Origin: Alphaproteobacteria bacterium
Lineage (GTDB): Bacteria > Pseudomonadota > Alphaproteobacteria > SHVP01
Assembly (NCBI GenBank): GCA_029936875.1
Contig: JAPYRS010000006.1
Coordinates: 1 to 42,230 of the forward strand
DNA: 42,230 nucleotides
Direction: 5' to 3'
This document shows, one piece after another, positions 1-7,103 of this stretch. Both the position numbers and the translations under genes were made by a program. Position 1 is the first letter of the stretch. Each line of letters begins with the position of its first letter. The notes below the pieces were generated by a model. The model saw only the letters and a list, made by a program, of their open reading frames with translations. It was not told the DNA's origin and searched no databases.

Positions 1-156
1 CCCCGACACATCGAGAACATGTGTCGTTTCCAACGGCCGACCGTAGCCGCGTTTCGTGCCGGCGCCCTGCACTTCCAGCGGTGTTTCTTCGGAAACCGCC
101 CAAGCGATGACCTCACGCAACTGATCCGCGTTTTCGGGGCGTAGGATTTCAGGCAT
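1..156 (-). CDS. glcE: Glycolate oxidase FAD-binding subunit GlcE, N-terminal fragment
   Basis: This is the first 52 codons of a gene that runs off the left edge. Its start ATG overlaps the glcD stop in a TGATG arrangement, which implies translational coupling. The visible protein begins MPEILRPENADQLREVIAWA and continues with a VQGAGTKRGYGRP segment. This is the N-terminal PCMH-type FAD-binding region of GlcE, which works with GlcD and GlcF to oxidise glycolate to glyoxylate at the membrane. The ORF track omits it because it is short and open at the edge. The identification rests on both the N-terminal sequence and the coupling to glcD; another FAD-linked oxidase subunit is less likely. Confidence 0.85.
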   Translation of the reverse strand, partial: MPEILRPENADQLREVIAWAVSEETPLEVQGAGTKRGYGRPLETTHVLDVSG

Positions 157-1643
157 CAGAATCGAGGCAGATCAGGGAACGGCATTTGGCCCCGGTGAAT
201 ATGCATCTTGCCAAGTTCGGCGCAGCGGTGAAGGGTCGGAAATACCTTGCCGGGATTGAGCCGGCCATCGGGATCAAACGCGCATTTCAACCGCTGCTGC
301 TGGTTGAGGTCATCCTCTGAAAACATTACCCCCATCAGATCGCGCTTCTCGACACCGACGCCGTGTTCACCGGTCAAAACGCCGCCGACCGCCACGCATA
401 GTTTCAGGATGTCGGCGCCAAATTCTTCTGCCGTTTCCAGCTGCCCCGGAATATTGACGTCATACATGATCATCGGATGCAAATTGCCGTCACCGGCATG
501 AAAAACATTTGCAACGCGAAGCCCGTGTTTCTTCGAGAGGTTGCTGATCTCGATAAGCATGTCCGCCAACTTGCCGCGCGGGATCGTGCCGTCCATCACA
601 ATGTAGTCGGGTGAAAGACGCCCAATCGCCGGGAACGCCGCTTTGCGACCGGCCCAAAAGGCGAGGCGCTCCGATTCGCTATGGCTGCGGCGAATTGTCG
701 TTGCACCAGAGTCGCGGGAAATGGTTTCGACCTTGTCCATCAGCGCGTCGATTTCGATTTGCGGGCCGTCGAGTTCAACAATCAGCAGCGCTTCGACATC
801 GAGCGGATAGCCTGCGTGGCAATAGTCTTCCGTCGCGTGAATGGCATCGTGATCCATCATCTCCATCCCGGCGGGGACAATGCCAGCCGAGATGATCTTT
901 GCGACGCATTCACCCGCGGACGCACTTGTTGGAAAGCCGAGCAGAAGCGCCTGCGCCGCCGCCGGTGTCCGCAGCAGACGGACGGTGACTTCGGTGATGA
1001 CACCGAGAAGACCTTCTGAGCCGGTCACCACGCCCATCAAATCGTAGCCGCCAGCATCGAAATGTTTGCCGCCGAGGCGCAGAACCTCGCCGGTCATCAA
1101 AACGATTTCAACACCGAGAAGATTGTTGGTGGTCAGGCCATATTTCAGGCAGTGCACGCCGCCCGAATTTTCAGCGACGTTACCGCCAATGGTGCAGGCG
1201 ATCTGACTGGAGGGGTCGGGCGCATAATAATATCCGTCGTCGGCAACGGCTTCCGAAATCGCGAGATTGGTAACGCCCGGCTGGACCACGGCGCAGCCAT
1301 TGGCGAAATCAATGTCCAATATCTTGTTGAATTTCGACAGCCCGAGAACGATCCCGTCTTCCAGCGGCAGCGCACCGCCAGATAGAGATGTGCCAGCGCC
1401 GCGCGGTACAACCTTGACGCCGTTCTTCTGACAAAATTGAAGGATGCGGGAAACCTGTTCGGTTTCCTCCGGCAGCACGACGGCCATTGGCGGTTGCCGG
1501 TAGGCCGTGAACGCGTCCGTCTCAAATACGCGAAGTGCGGCCGGCTCGGCGACCACGCCTTCCCCGGGCACAATCGCGCGTAACCCTTCAATGATTTCTT
1601 GCCGGGCTGAAAGTATCCGGGCTTCTGGTGTTGGCATTTTCAT
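156..1643 (-). CDS. glcD: Glycolate oxidase subunit GlcD (FAD-linked oxidase)
   Basis: GlcD is the catalytic FAD subunit of glycolate oxidase, which oxidises glycolate (or D-lactate) to the 2-oxoacid. The protein has a PCMH FAD-binding half with PRGAGTSLSGGALP, which contacts the FAD diphosphate, and a C-terminal FAD-oxidase half with HAGDGNLHPM and GEHGVGVEKRD. The track ORF starts upstream at 1724, but its first 27 residues are arginine-rich and unlike the family. I place the start at the MKMPTPEAR methionine, giving 495 residues, close to the usual length near 499. The gene is directly coupled to glcE downstream. D-lactate dehydrogenase is the main alternative; the GlcE neighbour favours glycolate. 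Confidence 0.9.
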   Translation of the reverse strand: MKMPTPEARILSARQEIIEGLRAIVPGEGVVAEPAALRVFETDAFTAYRQPPMAVVLPEETEQVSRILQFCQKNGVKVVPRGAGTSLSGGALPLEDGIVLGLSKFNKILDIDFANGCAVVQPGVTNLAISEAVADDGYYYAPDPSSQIACTIGGNVAENSGGVHCLKYGLTTNNLLGVEIVLMTGEVLRLGGKHFDAGGYDLMGVVTGSEGLLGVITEVTVRLLRTPAAAQALLLGFPTSASAGECVAKIISAGIVPAGMEMMDHDAIHATEDYCHAGYPLDVEALLIVELDGPQIEIDALMDKVETISRDSGATTIRRSHSESERLAFWAGRKAAFPAIGRLSPDYIVMDGTIPRGKLADMLIEISNLSKKHGLRVANVFHAGDGNLHPMIMYDVNIPGQLETAEEFGADILKLCVAVGGVLTGEHGVGVEKRDLMGVMFSEDDLNQQQRLKCAFDPDGRLNPGKVFPTLHRCAELGKMHIHRGQMPFPDLPRF

Positions 1644-1776
1644 TGAGAATTCCCGGCGCCATCTTATGGAAGGCCCTATGCGACGGCGAGCCAAAAGAAG
1701 CGCTGCGACACGGCGCGAAGGCAAACAAAAACCACGCTCAAAGGCGCGGCTTCGTCACAGAAATATTTGGCGCGCC

Positions 1777-1902
1777 TCAGCCTTGGCGGGCCTTAAAGCG
1801 CGGGTTCCGCTTGTTGATGACATAGACGCGGCCACGACGGCGCACGATGCGGCAATCGCGATGGCGCTTTTTGGCGGATTTCAGTGAACGAAGAACTTTC
1901 AT
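1777..1902 (-). CDS. rpmJ: 50S ribosomal protein L36, zinc-free form
   Basis: The last 41 residues of the track ORF are a complete L36: [20 protein letters not shown] through [10 protein letters not shown]36 sits in the large ribosomal subunit near the peptidyl transferase region. The upstream extension to 1965 is spurious, because the ATG at 1902 matches the family length and has a GGGAAAAG ribosome binding site. The classical zinc ribbon (CxxC, C, H) is missing and only one cysteine remains. This is therefore the C-minus type usual in alphaproteobacteria, which does not bind zinc. It has its own strong promoter 20-60 bases upstream and lies 133 bases before glcD. Confidence 0.95.
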   Translation of the reverse strand: MKVLRSLKSAKKRHRDCRIVRRRGRVYVINKRNPRFKARQG

Positions 1903-1930
1903 CAATCTTTTCCCGGTTTCGAGACGGGTT

Positions 1931-1959
1931 TTAATACGGGGACGTGGCGCTGCTGTCAA
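1931..1959 (-). promoter_or_regulatory. Sigma-70 promoter of rpmJ
   Basis: On the minus strand, TTGACA is followed by exactly 17 bases and then TATTAA. The predicted transcription start lies near 1924, about 22 bases before the rpmJ ATG. The -35 hexamer matches the consensus perfectly, so this is one of the clearest promoters in the window. An 8-bp inverted repeat overlaps it (listed separately). Confidence 0.75.
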
Positions 1960-1967
1960 CGCCACGT
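1942..1967. repeat. 8-bp inverted repeat over the rpmJ -35 element
   Basis: The arms ACGTGGCG and CGCCACGT are perfect and separated by 10 bases that contain most of the -35 hexamer of the rpmJ promoter. As DNA it could be a repressor site. Because it lies mostly upstream of the predicted transcription start, it is unlikely to act as an RNA hairpin of rpmJ. The regulator is unknown. Confidence 0.5.
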
Positions 1968-2054
1968 AGCTTCAAATCGACAACCCAACCGCGCCTTTCC
2001 ACCATAATTCCTACTACCGGCTGAATTGTAATACATTTTTTTTATGTGATATAT

Positions 2055-2067
2055 ATGTGAAACACAT
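2055..2067. promoter_or_regulatory. Small palindrome in the AT-rich cysH upstream region
   Basis: ATGTG-AAA-CACAT is a perfect 5-bp inverted repeat about 65 bases before the cysH ATG. It sits in a markedly AT-rich stretch (about 2025-2110) with several TATATA-like elements that probably includes the cysH promoter. Its position would suit a regulator site, but short palindromes in AT-rich DNA also arise by chance. Confidence 0.3.
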
Positions 2068-2130
2068 TTAAATTTTGTATTTAGTGAATATATAGCGATA
2101 ATGTTTCGTGAAATCAAAGGACTGTAAAAC

Positions 2131-2862
2131 ATGACCGCGCCGCAAACCGAATCTAGAATTGCCAGTGCAGAAGATCTTGCTGCCTTCAATCAGTCCTTCG
2201 GGAAGGCGTCGAGTAGCGAAGTCATCGCCGGTGTGGCGCGGGCCTTTCCGGGGCGGATCGCCGTCGTCTCGTCATTCGGCACCCAATCAGCAGTGCTGCT
2301 TGATCTGGTCGCGCGAGTCGACCGAACCCTCCCGATCATCTTTCTCGACACCGGTTGGATATTTCCGGAGACGCTCGCCTATCGTGATGCGCTGATTGAC
2401 CGGCTAGGCCTCACCAATGTTTCTAGCGTGACGCCGGATATGGACGAACTTGAAACTGAAGACCCTGACGGACGCCTCTGGGCGACGGACGGCGGCCGCT
2501 GCTGCTACTTGCGGAAAGTGGCGCCTCTCGCGCGTGCCCTTGAGGGCCTTGACGCCTGGATAACCGGTCGCAAACGGTTCCAGACGGACAGCCGCGCAGC
2601 GTTACCTCTGTTCGAAATTGCCGAACAGCGTTTGAAAATCAACCCACTCGCGGGCTGGTCGAAGTACGATCTCGACACTTATTTCGGGTCCCGTAATCTG
2701 CCTCGGCATCCGCTGGAAGCAGAAGGCTTTGCCTCAATCGGCTGCATGCCCTGCACGGCCCGCACGCTTGAGGGTAAAGACGATCACAGTGGCCGTTGGC
2801 AGGAAAGCGACAAAACCGAATGCGGCATTCATCTTCCGGTCCCATCGATCGCAGCCGAATAA
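2131..2862 (+). CDS. cysH: Assimilatory adenylyl-sulfate (APS/PAPS) reductase
   Basis: CysH reduces activated sulfate (APS or PAPS) to sulfite with thioredoxin or glutaredoxin as donor, in cytosolic sulfur assimilation. The 243-residue protein has the PAPS-reductase fold, including a SSFGTQSAVLLDL loop near residue 47. It carries the cysteine pairs C124-C125 and C205xxC208, which ligate a [4Fe-4S] cluster in APS-type reductases. The catalytic cysteine is in the ECGIH motif (C231). The cluster cysteines argue for APS rather than PAPS as main substrate; E. coli CysH lacks them. An AAAGGA site precedes the ATG. The DUF2061 gene follows after 86 bases. No cysI or cysDN is visible in the window. 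Confidence 0.93.
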   Translation: MTAPQTESRIASAEDLAAFNQSFGKASSSEVIAGVARAFPGRIAVVSSFGTQSAVLLDLVARVDRTLPIIFLDTGWIFPETLAYRDALIDRLGLTNVSSVTPDMDELETEDPDGRLWATDGGRCCYLRKVAPLARALEGLDAWITGRKRFQTDSRAALPLFEIAEQRLKINPLAGWSKYDLDTYFGSRNLPRHPLEAEGFASIGCMPCTARTLEGKDDHSGRWQESDKTECGIHLPVPSIAAE

Positions 2863-2948
2863 CCGCCCGCCCGGACGACACCGCAGTTTAATCCCAACAT
2901 CTACAAACGCCCGCGCGCCTGCGCGAACCCAACAGGAAGGTACCTGCC

Positions 2949-3197
2949 ATGTTTTTGCGCAGCTCCCCAAGCGCAACCACCCGTTCGCGCTCTCTCATCA
3001 AAACCCTGACTTGGCGGGTTCTGGCTACCAGTGACACCTTTGCTATTGGCTATCTGGTCACCGGGAATGTGGCCTGGGCCGGTTCAATCGCCGGCATCGA
3101 AGTCGCGACAAAATTGGTGGCTTACTATTTCCACGAACGGGCCTGGTCGCGGGTGAAGTGGGGCCGAGCGGATACGACCGTCGAAGCCGCGGGATAA
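2949..3197 (+). CDS. DUF2061 small membrane protein
   Basis: This 82-residue protein fits the DUF2061 family. A basic N-terminus is followed by TLTWRVLATSDTFAIGYLVT and a second hydrophobic stretch (GSIAGIEVATKLVAYYF), ending in HERAWSRVKWG. Two short membrane segments are likely. The function of the family is unknown. From memory, DUF2061 proteins recur close to sulfate-assimilation genes, and the position just after cysH in the same direction fits that. An AGGAAGG ribosome binding site precedes the start. A role in sulfur metabolism is inference from position only. Confidence 0.8.
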   Translation: MFLRSSPSATTRSRSLIKTLTWRVLATSDTFAIGYLVTGNVAWAGSIAGIEVATKLVAYYFHERAWSRVKWGRADTTVEAAG

Positions 3198-3503
3198 CCC
3201 CAACGGCAGCAAGGGCTCAAACGGTTCGGCGGCTCGATGAAGGACATCACGTTTCGCGCCGTTCGCGAGTCTGGTAGAATGGGTCCGCTCGGGTCGAATT
3301 TTGATTGGCGCCAAAAAAACGGCGCTGCCAATCCACAGACAACGGGCACACACCGGGGGTGAACTGGCAGGCAAACAAATCGCAACATTGCTTGCGAAAT
3401 TGTTTTCCGGCCTTTGCCAGATGAGATCAGCCTTTAAGCCGAAGCAGACACGGTTGAACGCAGCGATCTCTCGGCCCCCATTGAATGCGGAGAGGTTGGA
3501 GAA
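3198..3503. other. Intergenic region before the cyclase, no gene seen
   Basis: About 306 bases have no convincing ORF; the 102-aa track ORF at 3301-3609 is out of frame with the cyclase and has no recognisable content. The only structure is an imperfect inverted repeat around 3304-3332 (ATTGGC-GCC, an A-rich loop, then GGC-GCTGCCAAT). No T-tract follows it, so it is not a clear terminator. The cyclase promoter should lie here, but I could not single it out. Confidence 0.5.
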
Positions 3504-5105
3504 ATGTCCGACGACGTTGAAACATCAGAATCGTCGAGTGAATTGCCGGAATACAGCATTTCTGCGGAGTTGCTGGATCGTAATGTTCGGATTGAATTTA
3601 ACGGCGTGACGATTGTCGATAGCAACCGCGCCATTCTCTACAAGGAATCCCGGCTTGAGCCGGTTTACTATTTTCCGCGTGAAGACGTTCGCATGGATTT
3701 GATGCAGCGAACGCGTCATCGCAGCCACTGCCCGTTCAAAGGAAATGCGTCCTACTGGAATCTTCAGGTCGGCGACAGGAAAATCGAAAATACCGTTTGG
3801 AGTTATGAAAACCCGCTGCCTGAAGCAAATGGCATTAAGGGCCATCTCGCCTTTTGGATTTCCAAACTCGGCATCAGTTACAACGAAGATGGGGAATACC
3901 AGAGCCAGACAACGGCTATAGAGACCCACGGCAGCGCCTTCATTGACTGGATTTTGCGCGAAGCCTGGGACACGGAAAATGCAACCGATCTAACGAAACG
4001 TCTTGGCAGTGTCCTGACCGGTGCCGGCATGGAAGTGCGCCGGATGTCGGTCTTCATTCGGACGCTTCACCCGCTGCTGATCGGTTCAGCCTATGTGTGG
4101 CGTTCCGATTCAGAAGAAATCAACAACTTCGTTCTCACCCACGACACGCTTTCGAGCCCGACATTCCTGGATAGCCCGCTCATTCCAATTTTCAACGGCG
4201 CCGGTGGTATACGGCGAAGGTTGGAAGGTGATAACCCGCTGCTCGACTACGGCATCATCAAACAGCTGCACGAAGAAGGCATGACCGATTATGCGGCAAT
4301 GCCGATGACATTTTCGGATGGCCAGCTCAACGCGCTAACGATCGCGACCGACCGCAAGGGCGGATTTTCGATGTCCGAGCTCGGAAGGCTGCATGAGATT
4401 ATTCCTGTTCTGAGCCGTATCTATGAAGTGTTTGCAACGAAGAGCGTCAGTAATTCGTTGCTGCAAACATATCTTGGCCGGCACACCGGTGAAAAAGTTT
4501 TAAAGGGTCTGGTCAAGCGCGGTGATTCTGAAGAACTCAACGCGGTGATCTGGTTCTGCGATCTTCGAAATTCGACACCGCTTGCCGACTCGATGCCGCG
4601 CGACGAATTCCTCGCCATCCTCAATCGCTTCTTCGAATGCATGGTGAAACCGGTTGTTGAATACGGCGGCGAAGTTTTGAATTTTATCGGCGACGCGGTT
4701 CTTGGTATCTTTCCGTTATTGGACGGGGGCTCCACCTACCAACGCGCCTGCGACGACGCCTTGTCCGCCGCTGCCGATGCAAAAGAGCGGATGAAAAAAT
4801 TCAACGTTGAACGCGCCGAAGAGGCTCTCGATCCTTTGGACTTCGGCATCGGCCTCCATCTTGGGAAACTGACCTACGGCAATATCGGCATTCCCGAACG
4901 GCTCCAATTTACGGTCATTGGCGCAGCCGCCAATGAAGCCTCGCGCATCGAAGGACTGACCAAGGAATTGGAGCACACGGTGGTCACGTCTTCCGCCTTT
5001 GCCGAGCGTTGCTCGTCCCCGCTGACACCAATTGGTGAGTTTGAATTGCGCGGCGTGCGCGACAAGCAAATGATCTTCGTTCCGGAAGACATGCCCGGAT
5101 TTTAG
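3504..5105 (+). CDS. DUF427 domain fused to a class III adenylate/guanylate cyclase
   Basis: The 533-residue protein has three parts. Residues about 28-120 are a DUF427 (NTP_transf_9) domain, with NGVTIVDSNRAILYKES and SHCPFKGNASYW. The middle (about 150-330) is a poorly recognised region, possibly GAF-like. The C-terminus (about 340-515) is a class III nucleotide cyclase domain. Both metal aspartates are present (D353 in WFCDLRNST, D397 in FIGDAVLGIF), as are the transition-state residues N477 and R481 (NEASR). The substrate-specifying lysine normally four residues before the second aspartate is asparagine (N393), while its partner T470 is kept. The protein probably makes cAMP or cGMP, but activity and substrate are uncertain. 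An AGAGG site lies 8 bases before the ATG. It appears monocistronic. Confidence 0.85.
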   Translation: MSDDVETSESSSELPEYSISAELLDRNVRIEFNGVTIVDSNRAILYKESRLEPVYYFPREDVRMDLMQRTRHRSHCPFKGNASYWNLQVGDRKIENTVWSYENPLPEANGIKGHLAFWISKLGISYNEDGEYQSQTTAIETHGSAFIDWILREAWDTENATDLTKRLGSVLTGAGMEVRRMSVFIRTLHPLLIGSAYVWRSDSEEINNFVLTHDTLSSPTFLDSPLIPIFNGAGGIRRRLEGDNPLLDYGIIKQLHEEGMTDYAAMPMTFSDGQLNALTIATDRKGGFSMSELGRLHEIIPVLSRIYEVFATKSVSNSLLQTYLGRHTGEKVLKGLVKRGDSEELNAVIWFCDLRNSTPLADSMPRDEFLAILNRFFECMVKPVVEYGGEVLNFIGDAVLGIFPLLDGGSTYQRACDDALSAAADAKERMKKFNVERAEEALDPLDFGIGLHLGKLTYGNIGIPERLQFTVIGAAANEASRIEGLTKELEHTVVTSSAFAERCSSPLTPIGEFELRGVRDKQMIFVPEDMPGF

Positions 5106-5165
5106 TCCGCCAGGTGTTGCGGCCAATCGCCTCTCGACGATCGCCTCCCGAACGGGCCGCCGGCG

Positions 5166-5510
5166 CTATCTTTTCTTCCTGGGTTTTTTTGGTGTCTTCG
5201 CCGCCCGTGCGCGCAGCGCTGCGTCGACCGCCCCTTTTGCCCACGGTTTCATTTTTCGCCAACCGTCCGCACATTCCGGCGGTGCGGCGAAATAGGGCAT
5301 CCGGCCAAAGGGCTTCAGGTCCCGTTTTTCATAGTCTGGGCGGTTGATATCGTCGGCCCTGAAAAACAGGTCGTTTTTTCGAGTGACCAGCGCAAACATT
5401 GATCCCTCAAAAAATAACCCGTGGCCGCCGAACATATTCCGCGCGCTGACATCCCCGAGCGGGACCATCACCCGCGGCAGGGTGGTGACATATTCGTTGG
5501 ATTTTGCCAT
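5166..5510 (-). CDS. TfoX N-terminal domain protein
   Basis: This 114-residue protein consists of a TfoX_N domain (VSARNMFGGHGLFFEGSMFA, then LFFRADD and PFGRMPYF) and a lysine/arginine-rich tail. In gammaproteobacteria, TfoX/Sxy proteins activate competence genes. Stand-alone TfoX_N proteins like this one are widespread in alphaproteobacteria and have no assigned role, so competence should not be assumed. A GGAGG site lies 13 bases before the ATG. The gene lies directly downstream of tRNA-Val in the same direction and could share its transcript. It converges with the cyclase gene, with a 60-base gap. Confidence 0.82.
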   Translation of the reverse strand: MAKSNEYVTTLPRVMVPLGDVSARNMFGGHGLFFEGSMFALVTRKNDLFFRADDINRPDYEKRDLKPFGRMPYFAAPPECADGWRKMKPWAKGAVDAALRARAAKTPKKPRKKR

Positions 5511-5572
5511 CGCTGGTTATGGACCTCCGGCAAACGGCCAAATGCGACAGACCCAGAGTCTGGTCCTGAGAA

Positions 5573-5647
5573 TGGTGGGCGCGGCTGGGATTGAACCAGC
5601 GACCCCTACGATGTCAACGTAGTGCTCTCCCACTGAGCTACGCGCCC
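5573..5647 (-). tRNA. tRNA-Val, anticodon GAC
   Basis: The minus strand folds into a complete cloverleaf. A GGGCGCG acceptor pairs with CGCGCCC. The D-arm contains GCTCAGTGGGAGAGC. The anticodon stem is CTACG/CGTAG around the loop TTGACAT, giving anticodon GAC, and the T-arm contains GGTTCAATCC. The discriminator base is A and the 3' CCA is encoded. Total length is 75 bases including CCA. Confidence 0.97.
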
Positions 5648-5704
5648 GCCTCTCAGCCCGAACCGGAATTTTCACCGGCGGCGGGGCCGCGAAGGAAGCG
5701 GTGA

Positions 5705-5733
5705 GTCATATCTTTTGCAGCCAGGCCTTTCAA
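5705..5733 (-). promoter_or_regulatory. Promoter of tRNA-Val
   Basis: The minus strand shows TTGAAA, a 17-base spacer and TATGAC. The predicted start is near 5698, leaving a leader of about 50 bases before the mature tRNA 5' end. The spacing is ideal and the hexamers are good sigma-70 matches. TfoX downstream may be read from the same promoter. Confidence 0.6.
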
Positions 5734-5814
5734 GCCCGTATTCAACACGCGCTGGAGAGAGCAGCGGCCAAGTTTTATGTCGCCTAGGCGCTTCGATTAC
5801 GGCAATGTGAGGCT

Positions 5815-6735
5815 ATGCGCGCTCTTACAGAGTCGGTTGCGACTGAGGCACCCCCTGCATTCGAAGTCGATAGGCCCGATTCACAGACCGCCCCCTACAT
5901 ATTTGCCTCGCCTCACAGCGGCGATTATTACGACCCCAAATTCGTCTCCAGCACGAACTTAGACCCGTTAACGCTGCGGCGGTCCGAGGACAGTTTTGTC
6001 GACCGTATTTTTTCCTGTGCGACAAAACACGGCGCACCGCTTTTGAATACCCGGCATCCCCGTGTCTTCGTTGACGTCAATCGAGAGCCTTTCGAGCTCG
6101 ACCCCAGCATGTTCGATAGTGATTTGCCGGAATATGTAAATACCAATTCGCCGCGGGTCGCCGTGGGGCTTGGCACCATTCCCAGTATTGTCGCCAGCGG
6201 TGCAAAAATTTATCAGCGCAAACTAACTTTCGCCGAGGCGAGGGCGCGCATCGACAATTATTACGTGCCCTATCATTCGGCCTTGAAAAATCTTGTTAAG
6301 GCAACGCGCAAACGTTTTGGCGCGGCAGTCGTGATTGACTGCCACTCGATGCCGTCGGCGGTTGGCGCCGCCTATTCGGAATCAGAACGGGGCCGGCCGG
6401 ATTTTATTTTAGGAGATCGTTACGGCGTCAGTTGCCATGGCCTGATCATCGACTGCGCCGAACAATATCTGACCGACCTTGGTTATACCGTTGTGCGCAA
6501 CGACCCCTACGCCGGCGGCTTCGTCACCCAACACTACGGCCGGCCGGGGAACGGTATTCACGCGCTGCAGATTGAGATCAATCGGGCGATCTATATGGAT
6601 GAGGCACTGTTCCAACCGAGCAGCAACATGACGCGCCTGATGGGTCATATTGATGGTCTGGTCGGCAATTTGGTGCGGATCGACCCGGCCCGAATCGCAG
6701 CAGTTTCAAGCGCGGGCCGTGCGGTCCAAGCCTGA
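5815..6735 (+). CDS. N-formylglutamate amidohydrolase family protein
   Basis: The 306-residue protein belongs to the N-formylglutamate amidohydrolase family, which hydrolyses N-formyl-L-glutamate (last step of one histidine degradation route) or related N-formyl amino acids. Visible motifs are ASPHSGDYY near residue 30, the RVFVDVNREPFELDP segment, and VIDCHSMPS, which carries putative metal ligands. No other hut genes are nearby, so a role in histidine use is not supported by context. The ribosome binding site is weak; the ATG at 5815 is the first start that gives a family-like N-terminus. Confidence 0.88.
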   Translation: MRALTESVATEAPPAFEVDRPDSQTAPYIFASPHSGDYYDPKFVSSTNLDPLTLRRSEDSFVDRIFSCATKHGAPLLNTRHPRVFVDVNREPFELDPSMFDSDLPEYVNTNSPRVAVGLGTIPSIVASGAKIYQRKLTFAEARARIDNYYVPYHSALKNLVKATRKRFGAAVVIDCHSMPSAVGAAYSESERGRPDFILGDRYGVSCHGLIIDCAEQYLTDLGYTVVRNDPYAGGFVTQHYGRPGNGIHALQIEINRAIYMDEALFQPSSNMTRLMGHIDGLVGNLVRIDPARIAAVSSAGRAVQA

Positions 6736-6755
6736 AGTTTTGACGGCATTTACAT

Positions 6756-6795
6756 CAAAAAGAGGCCCGCCTACTTTTTGAGGGTAGGCAGGGCC
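6756..6795 (-). terminator. Rho-independent terminator of the candidate sRNA
   Basis: On the minus strand GGCCC-(T)-GCCTAC pairs with GTAGGC-GGGCC around a CCCTCAAAAA-type loop, giving 11 base pairs with one bulge. It is followed by TCTTTTTG. No T-run follows the hairpin on the plus strand, so it works only for minus-strand transcription. No minus-strand protein gene lies upstream of it, which is part of the case for an sRNA. Confidence 0.75.
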
Positions 6796-6863
6796 CGAGT
6801 TTAGGGAGGAAATACCCAGAAAGGGTACTCAGCATCGTATGCATGGAGAATGCCGATGCTGTG
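6756..6863 (-). ncRNA. Candidate sRNA with anti-Shine-Dalgarno-like stretch
   Basis: Between two plus-strand genes, the minus strand carries a full small-RNA layout of about 108 nt. A promoter lies at 6870-6898. A 5' hairpin at 6860-6831 has an outer stem AGCATCG/CGATGCT, an inner stem GCAT/ATGC and the loop UCUCC. A second hairpin at 6827-6813 (UACCC-UUUCU-GGGUA) follows. Next comes an unpaired UUUCCUCCCUAAAC with a UCCUCCC motif complementary to ribosome binding sites. An 11-bp terminator stem with a U-tract ends it. Alphaproteobacterial sRNAs with exposed CUCC motifs are known to block translation of many mRNAs, and this looks like one of that kind. The family is not identified, and expression is unproven. 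Confidence 0.7.
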
Positions 6864-6869
6864 ACACAA

Positions 6870-6898
6870 GATATAGTAGTTAGTTGAGCATCGTCCAA
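6870..6898 (-). promoter_or_regulatory. Promoter of the candidate sRNA
   Basis: The minus strand has TTGGAC, a 17-base spacer and TATATC. The expected start is near 6863, just before the first base of the 5' hairpin at 6860. The -35 box is only a partial match, but the spacing and the register with the RNA structure support it. Confidence 0.5.
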
Positions 6899-7103
6899 CC
6901 ATTTCCCGGATGAAGTCGACCTATTCTGCGGCTGTAGCCAATATACAACACTCGCAAATATTTAAAAATTTGAACAATTGGGCGCGTTATTCGTACCTGC
7001 CAAGGCCAGGCCGCGGCCAATTTTGCCGGGCATATTTGGGCGATGGCACGGGTATTGCGAAGTATTGAGCGGATATTCCAAGCGAGAGTACGGAGAAACC
7101 GCG

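Noticed and set aside
3301-3609. 102-aa plus-strand ORF before the cyclase
   Set aside because: It overlaps the cyclase start in another frame, has no family features, and the cyclase has a better ribosome binding site.
6838-6885. Short plus-strand ORF (14 codons) after AGGGAGGA near the sRNA candidate
   Set aside because: The peptide is cysteine-rich noise, the spacing from AGGGAGGA to its ATG is too long, and the structure is better explained on the minus strand as an sRNA.
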